Source: JBQTJN01 sp052387095 (GTDB taxonomy: Bacteria > Pseudomonadota > Alphaproteobacteria > Micavibrionales > Micavibrionaceae). Taken from it: a stretch of DNA of 25,601 bases. The notes under the pieces are model-generated. The model did not search any database, was not told the origin of the DNA, and saw only the letters and a list, made by a program, of their open reading frames with translations. The position numbers were made by a program, and so were the translations under genes. Numbering within the stretch: the stretch's first letter is position 1; each line of letters begins with the position of its first letter. Shown piece after piece: positions 14,580-22,616 of the stretch. Location of the stretch: the NCBI GenBank assembly GCA_052387095.1, contig JBQTJN010000022.1, positions 1 through 25,601 on the forward strand. The letters are read 5' to 3'.

Positions 14580-17148
14580 TTTCTTTATTGCCCGACTCTA
14601 TATCTTCGCGGCGGGGCGCTTTTGTATCCGGGTTCATGGTCCGATCCGCCGGGAAGAGGACCGTGACGGTTGTACCAATTCCCTTTTGCGAGAAAATTTC
14701 CAGCTTACCGCCATGCATCTTGACCAGCGCGTTGGCGAGCGTCAGACCGAGACCGGACCCGCCCGTGCTGCGGCCCAGGCTATTATTGAGCTGACCGAAC
14801 GGCGAAAGCGCCTTCGCGATTTCAAATTCCTCGAGGCCGATACCGGTGTCGCTGAAGCACAACTGGAGGCCACCCTCCTTGGTTATATCATTACTGATGG
14901 TGACGCGGCCGCCTTGTGGCGTAAATTTAATCGCGTTTGAAAGCAGGTTCATAATAATCTGCTTCAGAGATTTTTCCTCGCCGAGCAGGTTCGGCAGATC
15001 TTTCAGATTGTTGGAAACCGTAACCATATTGGCCTCGGCCTTGCTACCAAGCAACGCGAGGCATGCATCGATCGTGTTTTTTATATTGATCACCTGGTCA
15101 TTCAGCTTGCGATCGCCGGCTTCGATTTTGGAAATATCGAGAATCTCGTTGATAACCCGTAGAAGATTTTTGCCGCTTTGGTGAATATCCTTGGCGTAAT
15201 CCTTGTAGGAGTCCTGTTCAATTTTTCCGAAAATTTCATTTTTGATGATTTCGGAGAAACCGATAATCGAGTTTAAAGGTGTGCGCAATTCATGGCTCAT
15301 ATTGGCAAGGAATTCGGATTTTGCGCGATTGGCAAGGTCGGAACGGATTTTGGCTTCGCGCAGTTCAATTTCAGATTCCTTACGCTGCGTTATATCCTCG
15401 ATGCTTCCCTCATAAAATAAAGTTATGCCAGCGTCATCGCGTACGGCGCGGATATTTTCGTTCACCCAGATACGGCTGCCGTTTTTGCGCAGGACCTGCG
15501 TTTCATAATTGCTGATATGCCCGCTCATCTCCAGTTCTTTGACAAAAATCTGGCGCTCACGGGCGTTAAAATAAACCGACTCGTTGGCGTTTTTAACCTT
15601 GTGCAAGAGCTCTTCGGGTGATTCATAGCCAAGGATGCGCGCAAAGGCCGGGTTGGCACTTAAATATAATCCCTCCGGCGTTAGCTGGAAAATCCCGCCC
15701 GCGGCGTTATCAACGATAGCGCGGTATTTCTTTTCCGCTTCACTCAGCGCGCGTTCAGCGCGGCGCCGTTCCTCGACATCCGTAATCGTTCCGACAACGC
15801 GCAGATTATTATTTTCATCGCGGCGAATCATGGAGAAAGCGAGTTCGACGGCGCGGAATGTGCCATCTGATGTTCTAAGACGGGTGAAAGTGCGGTAAGC
15901 CTTTTTCTGACCGCTGATAAAAAGCTGGAAATCCTTGTGCTGCTTGTCCTGATCCTGCGGGTAAAGCATTTTTATAAGGTCGGCGCCCTCGGATTGCTCG
16001 CGTTTAAACCCGGTGATTTTCTGCCACGTCGTGTTGAGAAACAGGATCGTGCCGGCTGTATCGGTTTCAAAGATAATATCCGTAACAGAATCGATCAGCG
16101 TGCGGTTTTCGCGTTCGGATTTAGAGAGTACCTGGTTCAAAGCCTCACGACGCGCAGCTTCTTTTTGAAGTTCACGGTTTTTATTTTCAATGGTGCTTTC
16201 CATGCGCTTGCTGTGGACACGCTGGCGGCTGCGGCCGGCCAGGTAGAATGTCCCGACCAGCGTGAGTAAAAAGCTCAGCCCCAGCATGGCAAAAGACATG
16301 TTTTCAAGAAATGCTGCCGTTTTTCCGCGCACGTAATCCGTTCTGACTTCCCAGTGCTTGTCGCCGAAGGAAACTTCGTAGACCTGACTGGCGTTTTCAT
16401 TGTCCGTGTCCGATATGTACGAAGTGGGTTCTTCTTTGCCAAAGCGGTACATTTCATTACCCGTCGCCGTATCGCGGATCCGCACCGAAGATATAAATTC
16501 GTTATTGGAGAGCCAGCCCGTATCGAGAACCCGGGCGGCATTGCTGACGGTGATCAAAAAGCCCTGCCCGTCACTGCCAGCCTGGAGCGGCTTGATCAGC
16601 GCAAGAGGCTGCGCCTTCACATCCCCCTTTAAAGAGAGAGATTTTTTCCTGAAAAATTCAGGACCGGTCAGGACTTTTATTTCCTCGCTGGCGACCGGGT
16701 AGGATTTTTCAAGGTAGGATACAAGGGCATTATCAGGCTTTATTTCGTAGCTTTCGGTTTGCCCGGCGCGGTTTTCGATCGAATAGATATTGCTGAAAAC
16801 CCAGTGGCCCGGCGTTTCCTCTCGGATCCAGCCGATCTGGTCGAAATGTTTTTCAGGCAGCCCGCTGGCGCGGATCTCGCGGAAGGCCTGTTCCTGTTTT
16901 TCACCCTGCGAGAACCGGATAAGTGTGGACATCGTCCCGGCCGCGGTTTCAAGTTCACGCATGTCATCGGAAACTGTGAGAACAATATTTTCCGACATGC
17001 GGTCATATTCTGTTTTAGTGAAATGCTGAACGGCGATATTTACTTTTATAAAAGTAAAACAGCTCAGCAGGACGCCGGTACACAGGAAAAGAACTTCCGG
17101 CAAACCAGAGCTGAAAAATTTTTCCTGTTTTTTAATCGACGCGCGCAT
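14572..17148 (-). CDS. Membrane PAS-domain hybrid-less sensor histidine kinase
   Basis: 858 residues. Membrane segments at about 20-41 and 284-305 bracket a periplasmic sensor region of about 240 residues. Two PAS domains follow at about 350-460 and 475-590 (each with a PAC-like ending such as GTITDVEER and GSIEDITQR). Then come a HisKA domain with His619 in NMSHELRTPLNSIIGFSEI, and a HATPase domain with the N box near 734-742 (NLLSNAIKF), DTGIG at 767-771 and GGSGLGL at 796-802. There is no receiver domain and no adjacent response regulator, so its partner is elsewhere; the DivJ/PleC-like wording of the kinase core is usual in alphaproteobacteria. The signal is unknown. No good ribosome binding site precedes ATG 17148, so the start is uncertain. 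Confidence 0.88.
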   Translation of the reverse strand: MRASIKKQEKFFSSGLPEVLFLCTGVLLSCFTFIKVNIAVQHFTKTEYDRMSENIVLTVSDDMRELETAAGTMSTLIRFSQGEKQEQAFREIRASGLPEKHFDQIGWIREETPGHWVFSNIYSIENRAGQTESYEIKPDNALVSYLEKSYPVASEEIKVLTGPEFFRKKSLSLKGDVKAQPLALIKPLQAGSDGQGFLITVSNAARVLDTGWLSNNEFISSVRIRDTATGNEMYRFGKEEPTSYISDTDNENASQVYEVSFGDKHWEVRTDYVRGKTAAFLENMSFAMLGLSFLLTLVGTFYLAGRSRQRVHSKRMESTIENKNRELQKEAARREALNQVLSKSERENRTLIDSVTDIIFETDTAGTILFLNTTWQKITGFKREQSEGADLIKMLYPQDQDKQHKDFQLFISGQKKAYRTFTRLRTSDGTFRAVELAFSMIRRDENNNLRVVGTITDVEERRRAERALSEAEKKYRAIVDNAAGGIFQLTPEGLYLSANPAFARILGYESPEELLHKVKNANESVYFNARERQIFVKELEMSGHISNYETQVLRKNGSRIWVNENIRAVRDDAGITLFYEGSIEDITQRKESEIELREAKIRSDLANRAKSEFLANMSHELRTPLNSIIGFSEIIKNEIFGKIEQDSYKDYAKDIHQSGKNLLRVINEILDISKIEAGDRKLNDQVINIKNTIDACLALLGSKAEANMVTVSNNLKDLPNLLGEEKSLKQIIMNLLSNAIKFTPQGGRVTISNDITKEGGLQLCFSDTGIGLEEFEIAKALSPFGQLNNSLGRSTGGSGLGLTLANALVKMHGGKLEIFSQKGIGTTVTVLFPADRTMNPDTKAPRREDIESGNKEIT

Positions 17149-17269
17149 TTTAAATTTAAACCGGGATGGTGGTTAAGTGTCTGATAGCGCAGATACTCCT
17201 TCCTCCAAAATGCCTGAAGGCGGTTAATAAGTTGCTAATATTGGGTTTCTTGCCGCTAAAAACTTTATT

Positions 17270-17332
17270 ATGAATAATAAAAAAGACAAAAACTCGCCTG
17301 TGCCTTCGGATTATTGTATAAAAAACGCATGA
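17270..17332 (+). CDS. Possible 20-residue leader ORF upstream of csaA
   Basis: ATG 17270 opens a Lys/Asn-rich 20-codon frame whose TGA (17330-17332) overlaps the csaA ATG (17329) as ATGA. The csaA ATG itself lacks a ribosome binding site, so coupled translation is possible. The small ORF also lacks a clear ribosome binding site, which keeps confidence low. Confidence 0.2.
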   Translation: MNNKKDKNSPVPSDYCIKNA

Positions 17333-17661
17333 TTTCTTATGATGATTTTCTGAAAGTGGACGTCCGGGTCGGCACTATTATCACGGTCGAACCGTTCCCC
17401 GAAGCACGCACCCCAGCTTACAAACTGGTTATAGATTTCGGCCGCGGGATCGGCACGCGCAAAACTTCAGCCCAGGTTACGCAGAATTACAAGGCCGAAG
17501 AGCTGGTCGGGCGTCAGGTTGCCGCCGTTGTTAATTTTCTGCCCAAGCAGATCGGGCCTTTTATGTCGGAAATGCTGACGCTCGGCTTCCCGGATGAAAA
17601 CAAGCACGTGGTCCTGATTGCGCCGGATAAAAAAGTGCCGAATGGCGGCCGGCTTTATTAA
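17329..17661 (+). CDS. csaA: CsaA-like tRNA-binding domain protein
   Basis: 110 residues, essentially one EMAP/tRNA-binding OB-fold domain. It begins DFLKVDVRVGTIITVEPFPEAR and contains YKLVIDFG, SAQVT and VAAVVNFLPKQIGPFMSEML, all matching the CsaA family, which has the same length. CsaA is described as a dimeric tRNA-binding, chaperone-like protein; its true role is unsettled. ATG 17329 fits the family N-terminus; a TTG at 17314 is an alternative. The 3' end overlaps the convergent kinase gene by 4 nt. Confidence 0.88.
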   Translation: MISYDDFLKVDVRVGTIITVEPFPEARTPAYKLVIDFGRGIGTRKTSAQVTQNYKAEELVGRQVAAVVNFLPKQIGPFMSEMLTLGFPDENKHVVLIAPDKKVPNGGRLY

Positions 17662-18989
17662 AGCGGCAGGTTGATCGCCACGCGCAGGCCGCCTAAAGGG
17701 CTTTTTCCGAGTTTTATTTTACCGCCGTGCCCGTGAATAATATCCATCGCTATAGGAAGGCCGAGACCGACTCCGCCCGAGGCCGCATTGCGCGAGCTAT
17801 CGACACGGTAGAAAGGACGGAACACGTCTTCCTGCAGATGCTCCGGGATGCCGGGACCATCATCATCGATAAAAATCTTGACGTGGCTGGCCGTTTTTTG
17901 CGATGAATTGTCAATATTTTTCGCGTATTGACCGGCATTATCGACGATATTTACATGGCAGCGCTCAAGCGCCAGCGGCCGCGCTGTCAGGTGAATATTA
18001 CCGCCATGCTCGACCGTAACGGCAAAACCCTGCCGCGCGGCGCCCGATGCTATCTTGTCCAGCATGGCGTTGATATCGGCCAGCATCATCTCTTCATCGC
18101 CCGCGCCGCGGACAAAATCCAGATAGCCTTCAATCATACGCTCCATTTCAAGAATGTCGCCCTGCATAGCTTTCACATCGTCCCGTTCCGGCAGCAAAGC
18201 GAGCTCTAATTTCAGCCGCGTTAACGGCGTGCGCAGATCATGCGAAACGCCGGCCAGCATGGTGGTGCGTTGTTCGATCTGGCGCTTTATGCGCTTATGC
18301 ATGTCGATGAAAGCCTGGGCGGCCTGGCGGACTTCGCGGGCGCCTTCGGGTTTAAAAAACTGGACGTCACGGCCCTTGCCGAAACGCTCAGCAGCGGCGG
18401 CCAGTTTACGGATGGGCCGCACCTGGTTGCGCATGAAAATAATGGCGACAACCAGCAAAATCGCGGATGAACCTGTCATCCACAGCAGGAAAATATAGCC
18501 CGACGAGGAAAAAAGCCTGCGTTGCGGCAGGGAAATTTCCATGACGCCGTTATTCAGCTGCACGAAAACATGAGTCCATTTTTTATCGAAATTCACATCG
18601 AGATGAAACGGGCGGCGCAGGACAGTTTCAAGTTCACGATTGAGCGTTTCCTCAACAATAGATTCCCAGAATAAATTCTTCTTGGAATCCACATCTTCTG
18701 CCAGGAGTGTATCCGGCTCGAACCGCACCAGAAGGTCCAGATTCTGCGCGCTGTAACCGATGATATTTTGAAATTCCTGGGTGCCTCTACTGTCTTCGAT
18801 CAATTCTGCGACGAGGGCTATCTCACCGGCGACCGCGTAGGACAAACGCGCAGACATATTGCTCCAGAGCCGGTCGAAGAATATATAAGTGGCAATCACC
18901 TGCACAAGAATGACAGGCGTCACCAAAATCAGGAGCGAACGGCCTAACAAGCTGCGCGGTAAAAAAGGTTTGAGAGAGAATTTTGTCAA
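17658..18989 (-). CDS. EnvZ-type sensor histidine kinase
   Basis: 443 residues. Membrane segments at about 14-37 and 166-186 enclose a periplasmic domain of about 125 residues. HAMP follows (about 187-240), then HisKA with His250 in AGVSHDLRTPLTRLKLEL, an N box at 347-356, DDGPGIP at 376-382 and GGVGLGL at 405-411. The wording is that of alphaproteobacterial EnvZ-like osmosensor kinases. The start is TTG 18989: it overlaps the TGA of the regulator gene (TTTGA), and GGAGG lies 5 nt upstream in the end of that gene, so the pair is translationally coupled. No ATG or GTG start fits without deep overlap. Its partner is the OmpR-like regulator directly upstream. Confidence 0.9.
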   Translation of the reverse strand: MTKFSLKPFLPRSLLGRSLLILVTPVILVQVIATYIFFDRLWSNMSARLSYAVAGEIALVAELIEDSRGTQEFQNIIGYSAQNLDLLVRFEPDTLLAEDVDSKKNLFWESIVEETLNRELETVLRRPFHLDVNFDKKWTHVFVQLNNGVMEISLPQRRLFSSSGYIFLLWMTGSSAILLVVAIIFMRNQVRPIRKLAAAAERFGKGRDVQFFKPEGAREVRQAAQAFIDMHKRIKRQIEQRTTMLAGVSHDLRTPLTRLKLELALLPERDDVKAMQGDILEMERMIEGYLDFVRGAGDEEMMLADINAMLDKIASGAARQGFAVTVEHGGNIHLTARPLALERCHVNIVDNAGQYAKNIDNSSQKTASHVKIFIDDDGPGIPEHLQEDVFRPFYRVDSSRNAASGGVGLGLPIAMDIIHGHGGKIKLGKSPLGGLRVAINLPL

Positions 18990-19705
18990 AGCGCCTCCAC
19001 CCGCAGGAGATAGCCCTTGCCACGCACAGTCTGCAGTATGCGCGGGATCCTGGTGTTTTCCTCCAGTTTGCGGCGCAATCTCGTTACCTGCACATCGATG
19101 GTGCGTTCGCCCGCATTCAGGCCGCATGCGCGTGCCAATTCATCGCGTGAAACCGGCTGCCCGGTATGCGCGGCGAGCGCCTGGATCAACGTGCTTTCTG
19201 AGGCGGTCAGTTGCAATATTTCACTGCCGTCTTGTAACTCACCAAGATCCGGATCGAAGCGCCAGCGGCCAATTTTGAACGGCTTTGCGGCGGCGAATTT
19301 ACCGGCCGATGTGCGGCGCAGAATTGCGTTCAGACGCAAAACCAGTTCGCGCGGCTCGAATGGCTTGGCGAGATAATCGTCTGCCCCTGCTTCGAGCCCT
19401 GCGATGCGGTCCGAGGTTTCACCAAGCGCAGTCAGAAGCAGCACCGGGATTTTATTATTCTCACCCAGGCCTTTTGTAAAAGACAGGCCGCTTTCACCCG
19501 GCATCATCACATCGACGACCATCACATCGAACTGGAATTTTTTCAGCATTTCGCCGGCCTCGTGCGCATCGGCGGCGGTCACCACGATGAACCCCTTTTC
19601 AGCCAGGAAGCGCGACAACAGGCTGCGGATCCGGTTGTCATCATCGACAACCAGGACGTGGGGCCACGCGGCCATATTTGCGTTTTGACGGGCAGCTGAA
19701 ACCAT
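18986..19705 (-). CDS. OmpR-family response regulator
   Basis: 239 residues from ATG 19705. The receiver domain has acidic Asp21-Asp23 (VVDDDNR), phosphoacceptor Asp65 in VVDVMMPG and a conserved Lys in YLAKPFEPREL. The C-terminal winged-helix DNA-binding domain ends RTIDVQVTRLRRKLE...VRGKGYLL, typical of OmpR/PhoB. It pairs with the EnvZ-type kinase, which it overlaps. Start uncertain: ATG 19675 (ten codons inside) is also reasonable; neither has a clear ribosome binding site and A+T-rich promoter-like sequence lies right before 19705, so a leaderless mRNA is possible. The earlier frame opening runs into the divergent aminotransferase gene and is rejected. Confidence 0.9.
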   Translation of the reverse strand: MVSAARQNANMAAWPHVLVVDDDNRIRSLLSRFLAEKGFIVVTAADAHEAGEMLKKFQFDVMVVDVMMPGESGLSFTKGLGENNKIPVLLLTALGETSDRIAGLEAGADDYLAKPFEPRELVLRLNAILRRTSAGKFAAAKPFKIGRWRFDPDLGELQDGSEILQLTASESTLIQALAAHTGQPVSRDELARACGLNAGERTIDVQVTRLRRKLEENTRIPRILQTVRGKGYLLRVEAL

Positions 19706-19710
19706 ATAAT
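19683..19710 (+). promoter_or_regulatory. Putative promoter of the aminotransferase operon
   Basis: A perfect TATAAT (19705-19710) with TTTTGA (19683-19688) 16 nt upstream would start transcription near 19717. It overlaps the 5' end of the divergent response regulator gene, so the two divergent transcripts must share this 46-nt gap. Confidence 0.4.
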
Positions 19711-19751
19711 ATCTTATATAACGAAGGCTTACGAAGATAAAGACAGGAAAC

Positions 19752-20630
19752 ATGACCCAGAAAAACCTTGATGACCGCGACGGCTTTATATGGATGGACG
19801 GGGCCATGCATCCATGGCGGGAGACCCATATCCATGTTCTCTCCCACGGCCTGCATTACGCCACGGCAATCTTTGAAGGCGAGCGTGCGTATAACGGGCA
19901 TATTTTCCAATCCGGAGAACATTCACGACGCCTGCTTAAATCGGGCGAGTTCATTCATATGCGCCTCCCTTATACGGTTCAACAAATCGAAGACGCCAAG
20001 CATGAAATGCTGGAAGCGAATAAGCTGCAGAATTGTTATATGCGTGTCGTAGCGTGGCGCGGCAGCGAGAAACTCGGCATTGATTACGGCAACACGACCA
20101 TTCATGTCGGTATTGCTGCGTGGCAGTGGGACAATTATTTCGATCCTGAAATCAAGAAAAACGGTATCGCGCTGTGCAGTACGATATGGCGTAAGCCGCA
20201 CCCGGATTCCGCACCGATCCACAGCAAGGCAGCGTCGCTTTACAATCTGGCCTGCATGGTAAAATACGAAGCGAAGAACCAGGGATGCCAGGATGCGCTG
20301 ATGCTGGATTACGAGGGTTATATTGCCGAAGCGACCGCAGCCAATTTCTTTGCCGTGAAGGACGGCGTGCTGTTTACGCCGATCGCCGATCGCTTCCTGA
20401 ACGGCATAACGCGGCAGACGGTGATGGGGCTGGCGAAGGGTCTCGGCATTGAAGTTCACGAAAAACGCATCAGGCCGGAGGAACTTAAAGACATGGAGGA
20501 GGTTTTTCTTACGGGCAGCGCGGCCGAGCTCACGCCTGTGGGGAAAATTGATGCATGGTCGTATAAGCCGGGCGCCGTGACAAAACGCCTGCAGGAAGCT
20601 TATACCGCGCTGGTTAGCGGAGGATCATGA
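19752..20630 (+). CDS. ilvE: Branched-chain amino acid aminotransferase
   Basis: 292 residues of a fold-type IV PLP enzyme that transfers amino groups between Leu/Ile/Val and 2-oxoglutarate in the cytosol. The PLP Lys159 is in PIHSKAASLYN, with Glu193 in GYIAEATAANFF. The N-terminal GLHYATAIFEGERAY, the Arg-containing YMRVVAWRG and the late TGSAAELTPV are standard for bacterial IlvE. ATG 19752 has AGGAA 4 nt upstream. It is divergent from the OmpR-type regulator and followed without gap by the iron-permease family gene. A D-amino-acid or ADC-lyase relative is less likely given the strong IlvE wording. Confidence 0.93.
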   Translation: MTQKNLDDRDGFIWMDGAMHPWRETHIHVLSHGLHYATAIFEGERAYNGHIFQSGEHSRRLLKSGEFIHMRLPYTVQQIEDAKHEMLEANKLQNCYMRVVAWRGSEKLGIDYGNTTIHVGIAAWQWDNYFDPEIKKNGIALCSTIWRKPHPDSAPIHSKAASLYNLACMVKYEAKNQGCQDALMLDYEGYIAEATAANFFAVKDGVLFTPIADRFLNGITRQTVMGLAKGLGIEVHEKRIRPEELKDMEEVFLTGSAAELTPVGKIDAWSYKPGAVTKRLQEAYTALVSGGS

Positions 20631-21103
20631 TGGCAAAAAAAAGAAAAGGCTTCTTTACGGTTTTTTCCAAGAAGACCGCCAATTATACCGGCCATCCCGC
20701 TACATTTGCGCTAGCGCTCGGCGTTATCATCGTCTGGGGCGTTTCCGGGCCACTGTTCGGTTTCTCCGATACGTGGCAACTGGTGATCAATACCGGTACG
20801 ACCATCATTACGTTCCTGATGGTGTTTTTGATTCAGAACACGCAGAATCGGGACACGATGGCGTTGCAACTGAAACTGGATGAGCTGATCCGTGCCACAA
20901 AAGGGGCACATACAATTTTACTGGATCTAGAGGAGCTCAGCGAAGATGAGCTTCACAAAATCCGGGACAAATACGAGAAAATCGCTGCCGAGGGCCGCAA
21001 GCTCATGAAAGCAGGCAAAAGCGACATGGAAGTGCCGGAAGTTGTTCTTGATCAGGATCTGGATGTCAAAAAACCGAAAAAGAAGAAAGCCGTTAGACGT
21101 TAA
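20630..21103 (+). CDS. Low-affinity iron permease family protein
   Basis: 157 residues. After a basic N-terminus, two membrane segments (about 24-45 and 51-69) contain family segments ALGVIIVWGVSGP and WQLVINTGTTIITFLMVFLIQNTQNRD. The cytosolic tail has a LQLKLDELIRA helix, then acidic and Lys-rich stretches. This matches the bacterial 'low affinity Fe/Cu permease' family; its transport role in bacteria is poorly proven, and two helices alone would need oligomers. Two adjacent ATGs (20627 and 20630) follow GGAGG; the second has better spacing. The gene overlaps the ilvE stop codon and is therefore coupled to it. Confidence 0.85.
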   Translation: MAKKRKGFFTVFSKKTANYTGHPATFALALGVIIVWGVSGPLFGFSDTWQLVINTGTTIITFLMVFLIQNTQNRDTMALQLKLDELIRATKGAHTILLDLEELSEDELHKIRDKYEKIAAEGRKLMKAGKSDMEVPEVVLDQDLDVKKPKKKKAVRR

Positions 21104-21148
21104 ACCTGAATTTAGAATCTAAGTAATTGATATTGAATCAGTTATTTT

Positions 21149-21201
21149 GGCCTGCGCCCCTTTTGTACCCGGTTTTATACACGGTTTTGTGGGCGCTGGC
21201 C
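21149..21201. repeat. Inverted repeat at the boundary of the A+T-rich region
   Basis: GGCCTGCGCCC (21149-21159) and GGGCGCTGGCC (21191-21201) are inverted copies with 10 of 11 positions complementary, around a 31-nt loop that has CGGTTTT twice. It lies between convergent gene ends, so it may be a weak terminator for either side, or a scar at an island boundary. No clear T-run follows. Confidence 0.35.
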
Positions 21202-21229
21202 TTCATTCTTGCCCATTACAATTCTGCTC

Positions 21230-22375
21230 TTATACCATCTCTTGCAATATCAAACCAAGCAAACCGCAAACGAGTATAATAACGGGAACACTCCACCTTC
21301 CTCGCAAAAAATAAAGTCCTGCCAGCGCAAATGAAAAGATTAAAACAGGCCATAGGCCCGTCAGCGTTTGTAGCGCAATTTCAACGGTCGTAATCGCCAA
21401 AATCCCGACGACCCCTGCTGCCACGCCATCAAGAACACCATGCAAAGCCGGGTTCTCAATCATCTTTTCCAGCCAGCGGTGGCCAACCAACGTGAACGAA
21501 AATGCCGGAATGAAAATACCCAAAGTCACCAATAGAGCGCCTGTAAACCCATCAGCAAGAAATCCGAGATATGTTCCGAATATAACCAGCGGCGCAGGGA
21601 TGACACTGGATAAGGCAATGCCGTCCACAAATGCTTGCGGCGTTACGCCGGGGTAAACACCAACCATACTCTCTTTCAGAAACGGCAGCGCAGTATAAGC
21701 GCCTCCAAAAGACAGCAATCCAGCTTTCAGCCCTTCCGCAAACAAACCGCCACTGGAAGCAACAGAAAGTCCGTCAGCACCACTCCAAACAAAAGTTATT
21801 CCCATGGCTGCGGTGCTTAATAAAAAGAGTGTTACTATCGCCATTCTCTTTGATCCCACCGCCCATAACGCTTGCAGCGATGCACAAACAACAAAAACCA
21901 AAAGAAAATGTACGCCGAGCGCCGTGAGAACAATAGAAACGATAGCAGCAGACCATAACGAAATACTTGTAAGGGTATGTTGTCCGATCCGCTGCAAAGC
22001 ACAAACAATCAGAGCCGTTACAGCCGGAGCAACCCCGACAAACAGCGGCAGCAGGACACCAGAACCTAATAAAGTATAAGCCCATGAAAGAAGAAGGATC
22101 AAAATAAAACCGGGAAGCATAAAACCCAGCCCCGCCAGAAATCCGCCCCAGCGCCCCTTACGGATCATTCCGAAATAGACGCATAACTCATGCGCCTCTG
22201 GCCCCGGTAATGCCTGATAAACTGCCAGTACACGCTTGAATTTTTCTGGGCTAATCCAACCTTCGCGCTCTACCAGTTCTTCACGGATCATATTGATCTG
22301 CGCCACTGGCCCGCCCCACGCCAGCAACCCAAAACGCAAGAATTTTAGAAAGATAGATAGATATGTGTTTTTCAT
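21230..22375 (-). CDS. chrA: Chromate transporter, two-domain CHR family
   Basis: 381 residues in the inner membrane, with two homologous CHR halves. The first begins FLRFGLLAWGGPVAQINMI, contains REGWI and ALPGPEAHELCVYFG, and is followed by several hydrophobic helices. The second starts near AGLLSFGGAYTALPFLKE. About ten membrane segments are visible. Length and two-half layout fit long-chain ChrA proteins, which export chromate by exchange or proton-driven transport; some family members have other or unknown substrates. ATG 22375 lies 6 nt after the stop of the 74-residue gene, with only a weak ribosome binding site, so it is probably the last gene of the operon. Codon and base use are more A+T-rich than in the housekeeping genes to the left. 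Confidence 0.9.
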   Translation of the reverse strand: MKNTYLSIFLKFLRFGLLAWGGPVAQINMIREELVEREGWISPEKFKRVLAVYQALPGPEAHELCVYFGMIRKGRWGGFLAGLGFMLPGFILILLLSWAYTLLGSGVLLPLFVGVAPAVTALIVCALQRIGQHTLTSISLWSAAIVSIVLTALGVHFLLVFVVCASLQALWAVGSKRMAIVTLFLLSTAAMGITFVWSGADGLSVASSGGLFAEGLKAGLLSFGGAYTALPFLKESMVGVYPGVTPQAFVDGIALSSVIPAPLVIFGTYLGFLADGFTGALLVTLGIFIPAFSFTLVGHRWLEKMIENPALHGVLDGVAAGVVGILAITTVEIALQTLTGLWPVLIFSFALAGLYFLRGRWSVPVIILVCGLLGLILQEMV

Positions 22376-22381
22376 GAAAAA

Positions 22382-22606
22382 TTAATCCAACCATGAAAGT
22401 AATGCCTTGGCTTCACCTGCATCTACATGTCCGTCGCCAATCGCCATTTTGCACATACCAATTAATTCATCTATTTGCCGATCTTCAATTTTTCTGTAAT
22501 TAAAACGCCTGTTGACTGGCTGGCCATGGTCATCCAAAGCATTTGCTTTAACTTCGCTTCTAGCCTTCGATGGATTTTGTTTTAGAAAAGAAGAAATTAT
22601 TGCCAT
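22382..22606 (-). CDS. Small protein resembling the N-terminal part of BRCT proteins
   Basis: 74 residues from ATG 22606, where AGGAA lies about 8 nt upstream and overlaps the stop codon of the gene before it. The first half is polar. The second half (FNYRKIEDRQIDELIGMCKMAIGDG and AKALLSWLD) resembles the helical segment that precedes a BRCT domain in proteins annotated 'BRCT domain-containing' or DNA ligase-like. The stop comes where that domain would begin, and chrA starts 6 nt later. It may be a truncated remnant or a free-standing helical domain. Resemblance is from memory, not a search. Confidence 0.6.
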   Translation of the reverse strand: MAIISSFLKQNPSKARSEVKANALDDHGQPVNRRFNYRKIEDRQIDELIGMCKMAIGDGHVDAGEAKALLSWLD

Positions 22607-22616
22607 CTTAAAATTC

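Noticed and set aside
18990..19127. N-terminal extension of the EnvZ-type kinase to 19127
   Set aside because: It would overlap the regulator gene by about 140 nt in another frame and adds Cys/His-rich sequence unlike any kinase N-terminus.
19706..19807. N-terminal extension of the response regulator to 19807
   Set aside because: It would cover the start of ilvE and its promoter and adds non-homologous residues before the receiver domain.
21149..21201. A tRNA gene or attachment site at the island boundary
   Set aside because: The region does not fold as a tRNA cloverleaf and no integrase gene is present; only an inverted repeat can be supported.
21631..22079. Plus-strand frames opposite chrA
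   Set aside because: Antisense to a clear membrane protein frame and with no start signals.
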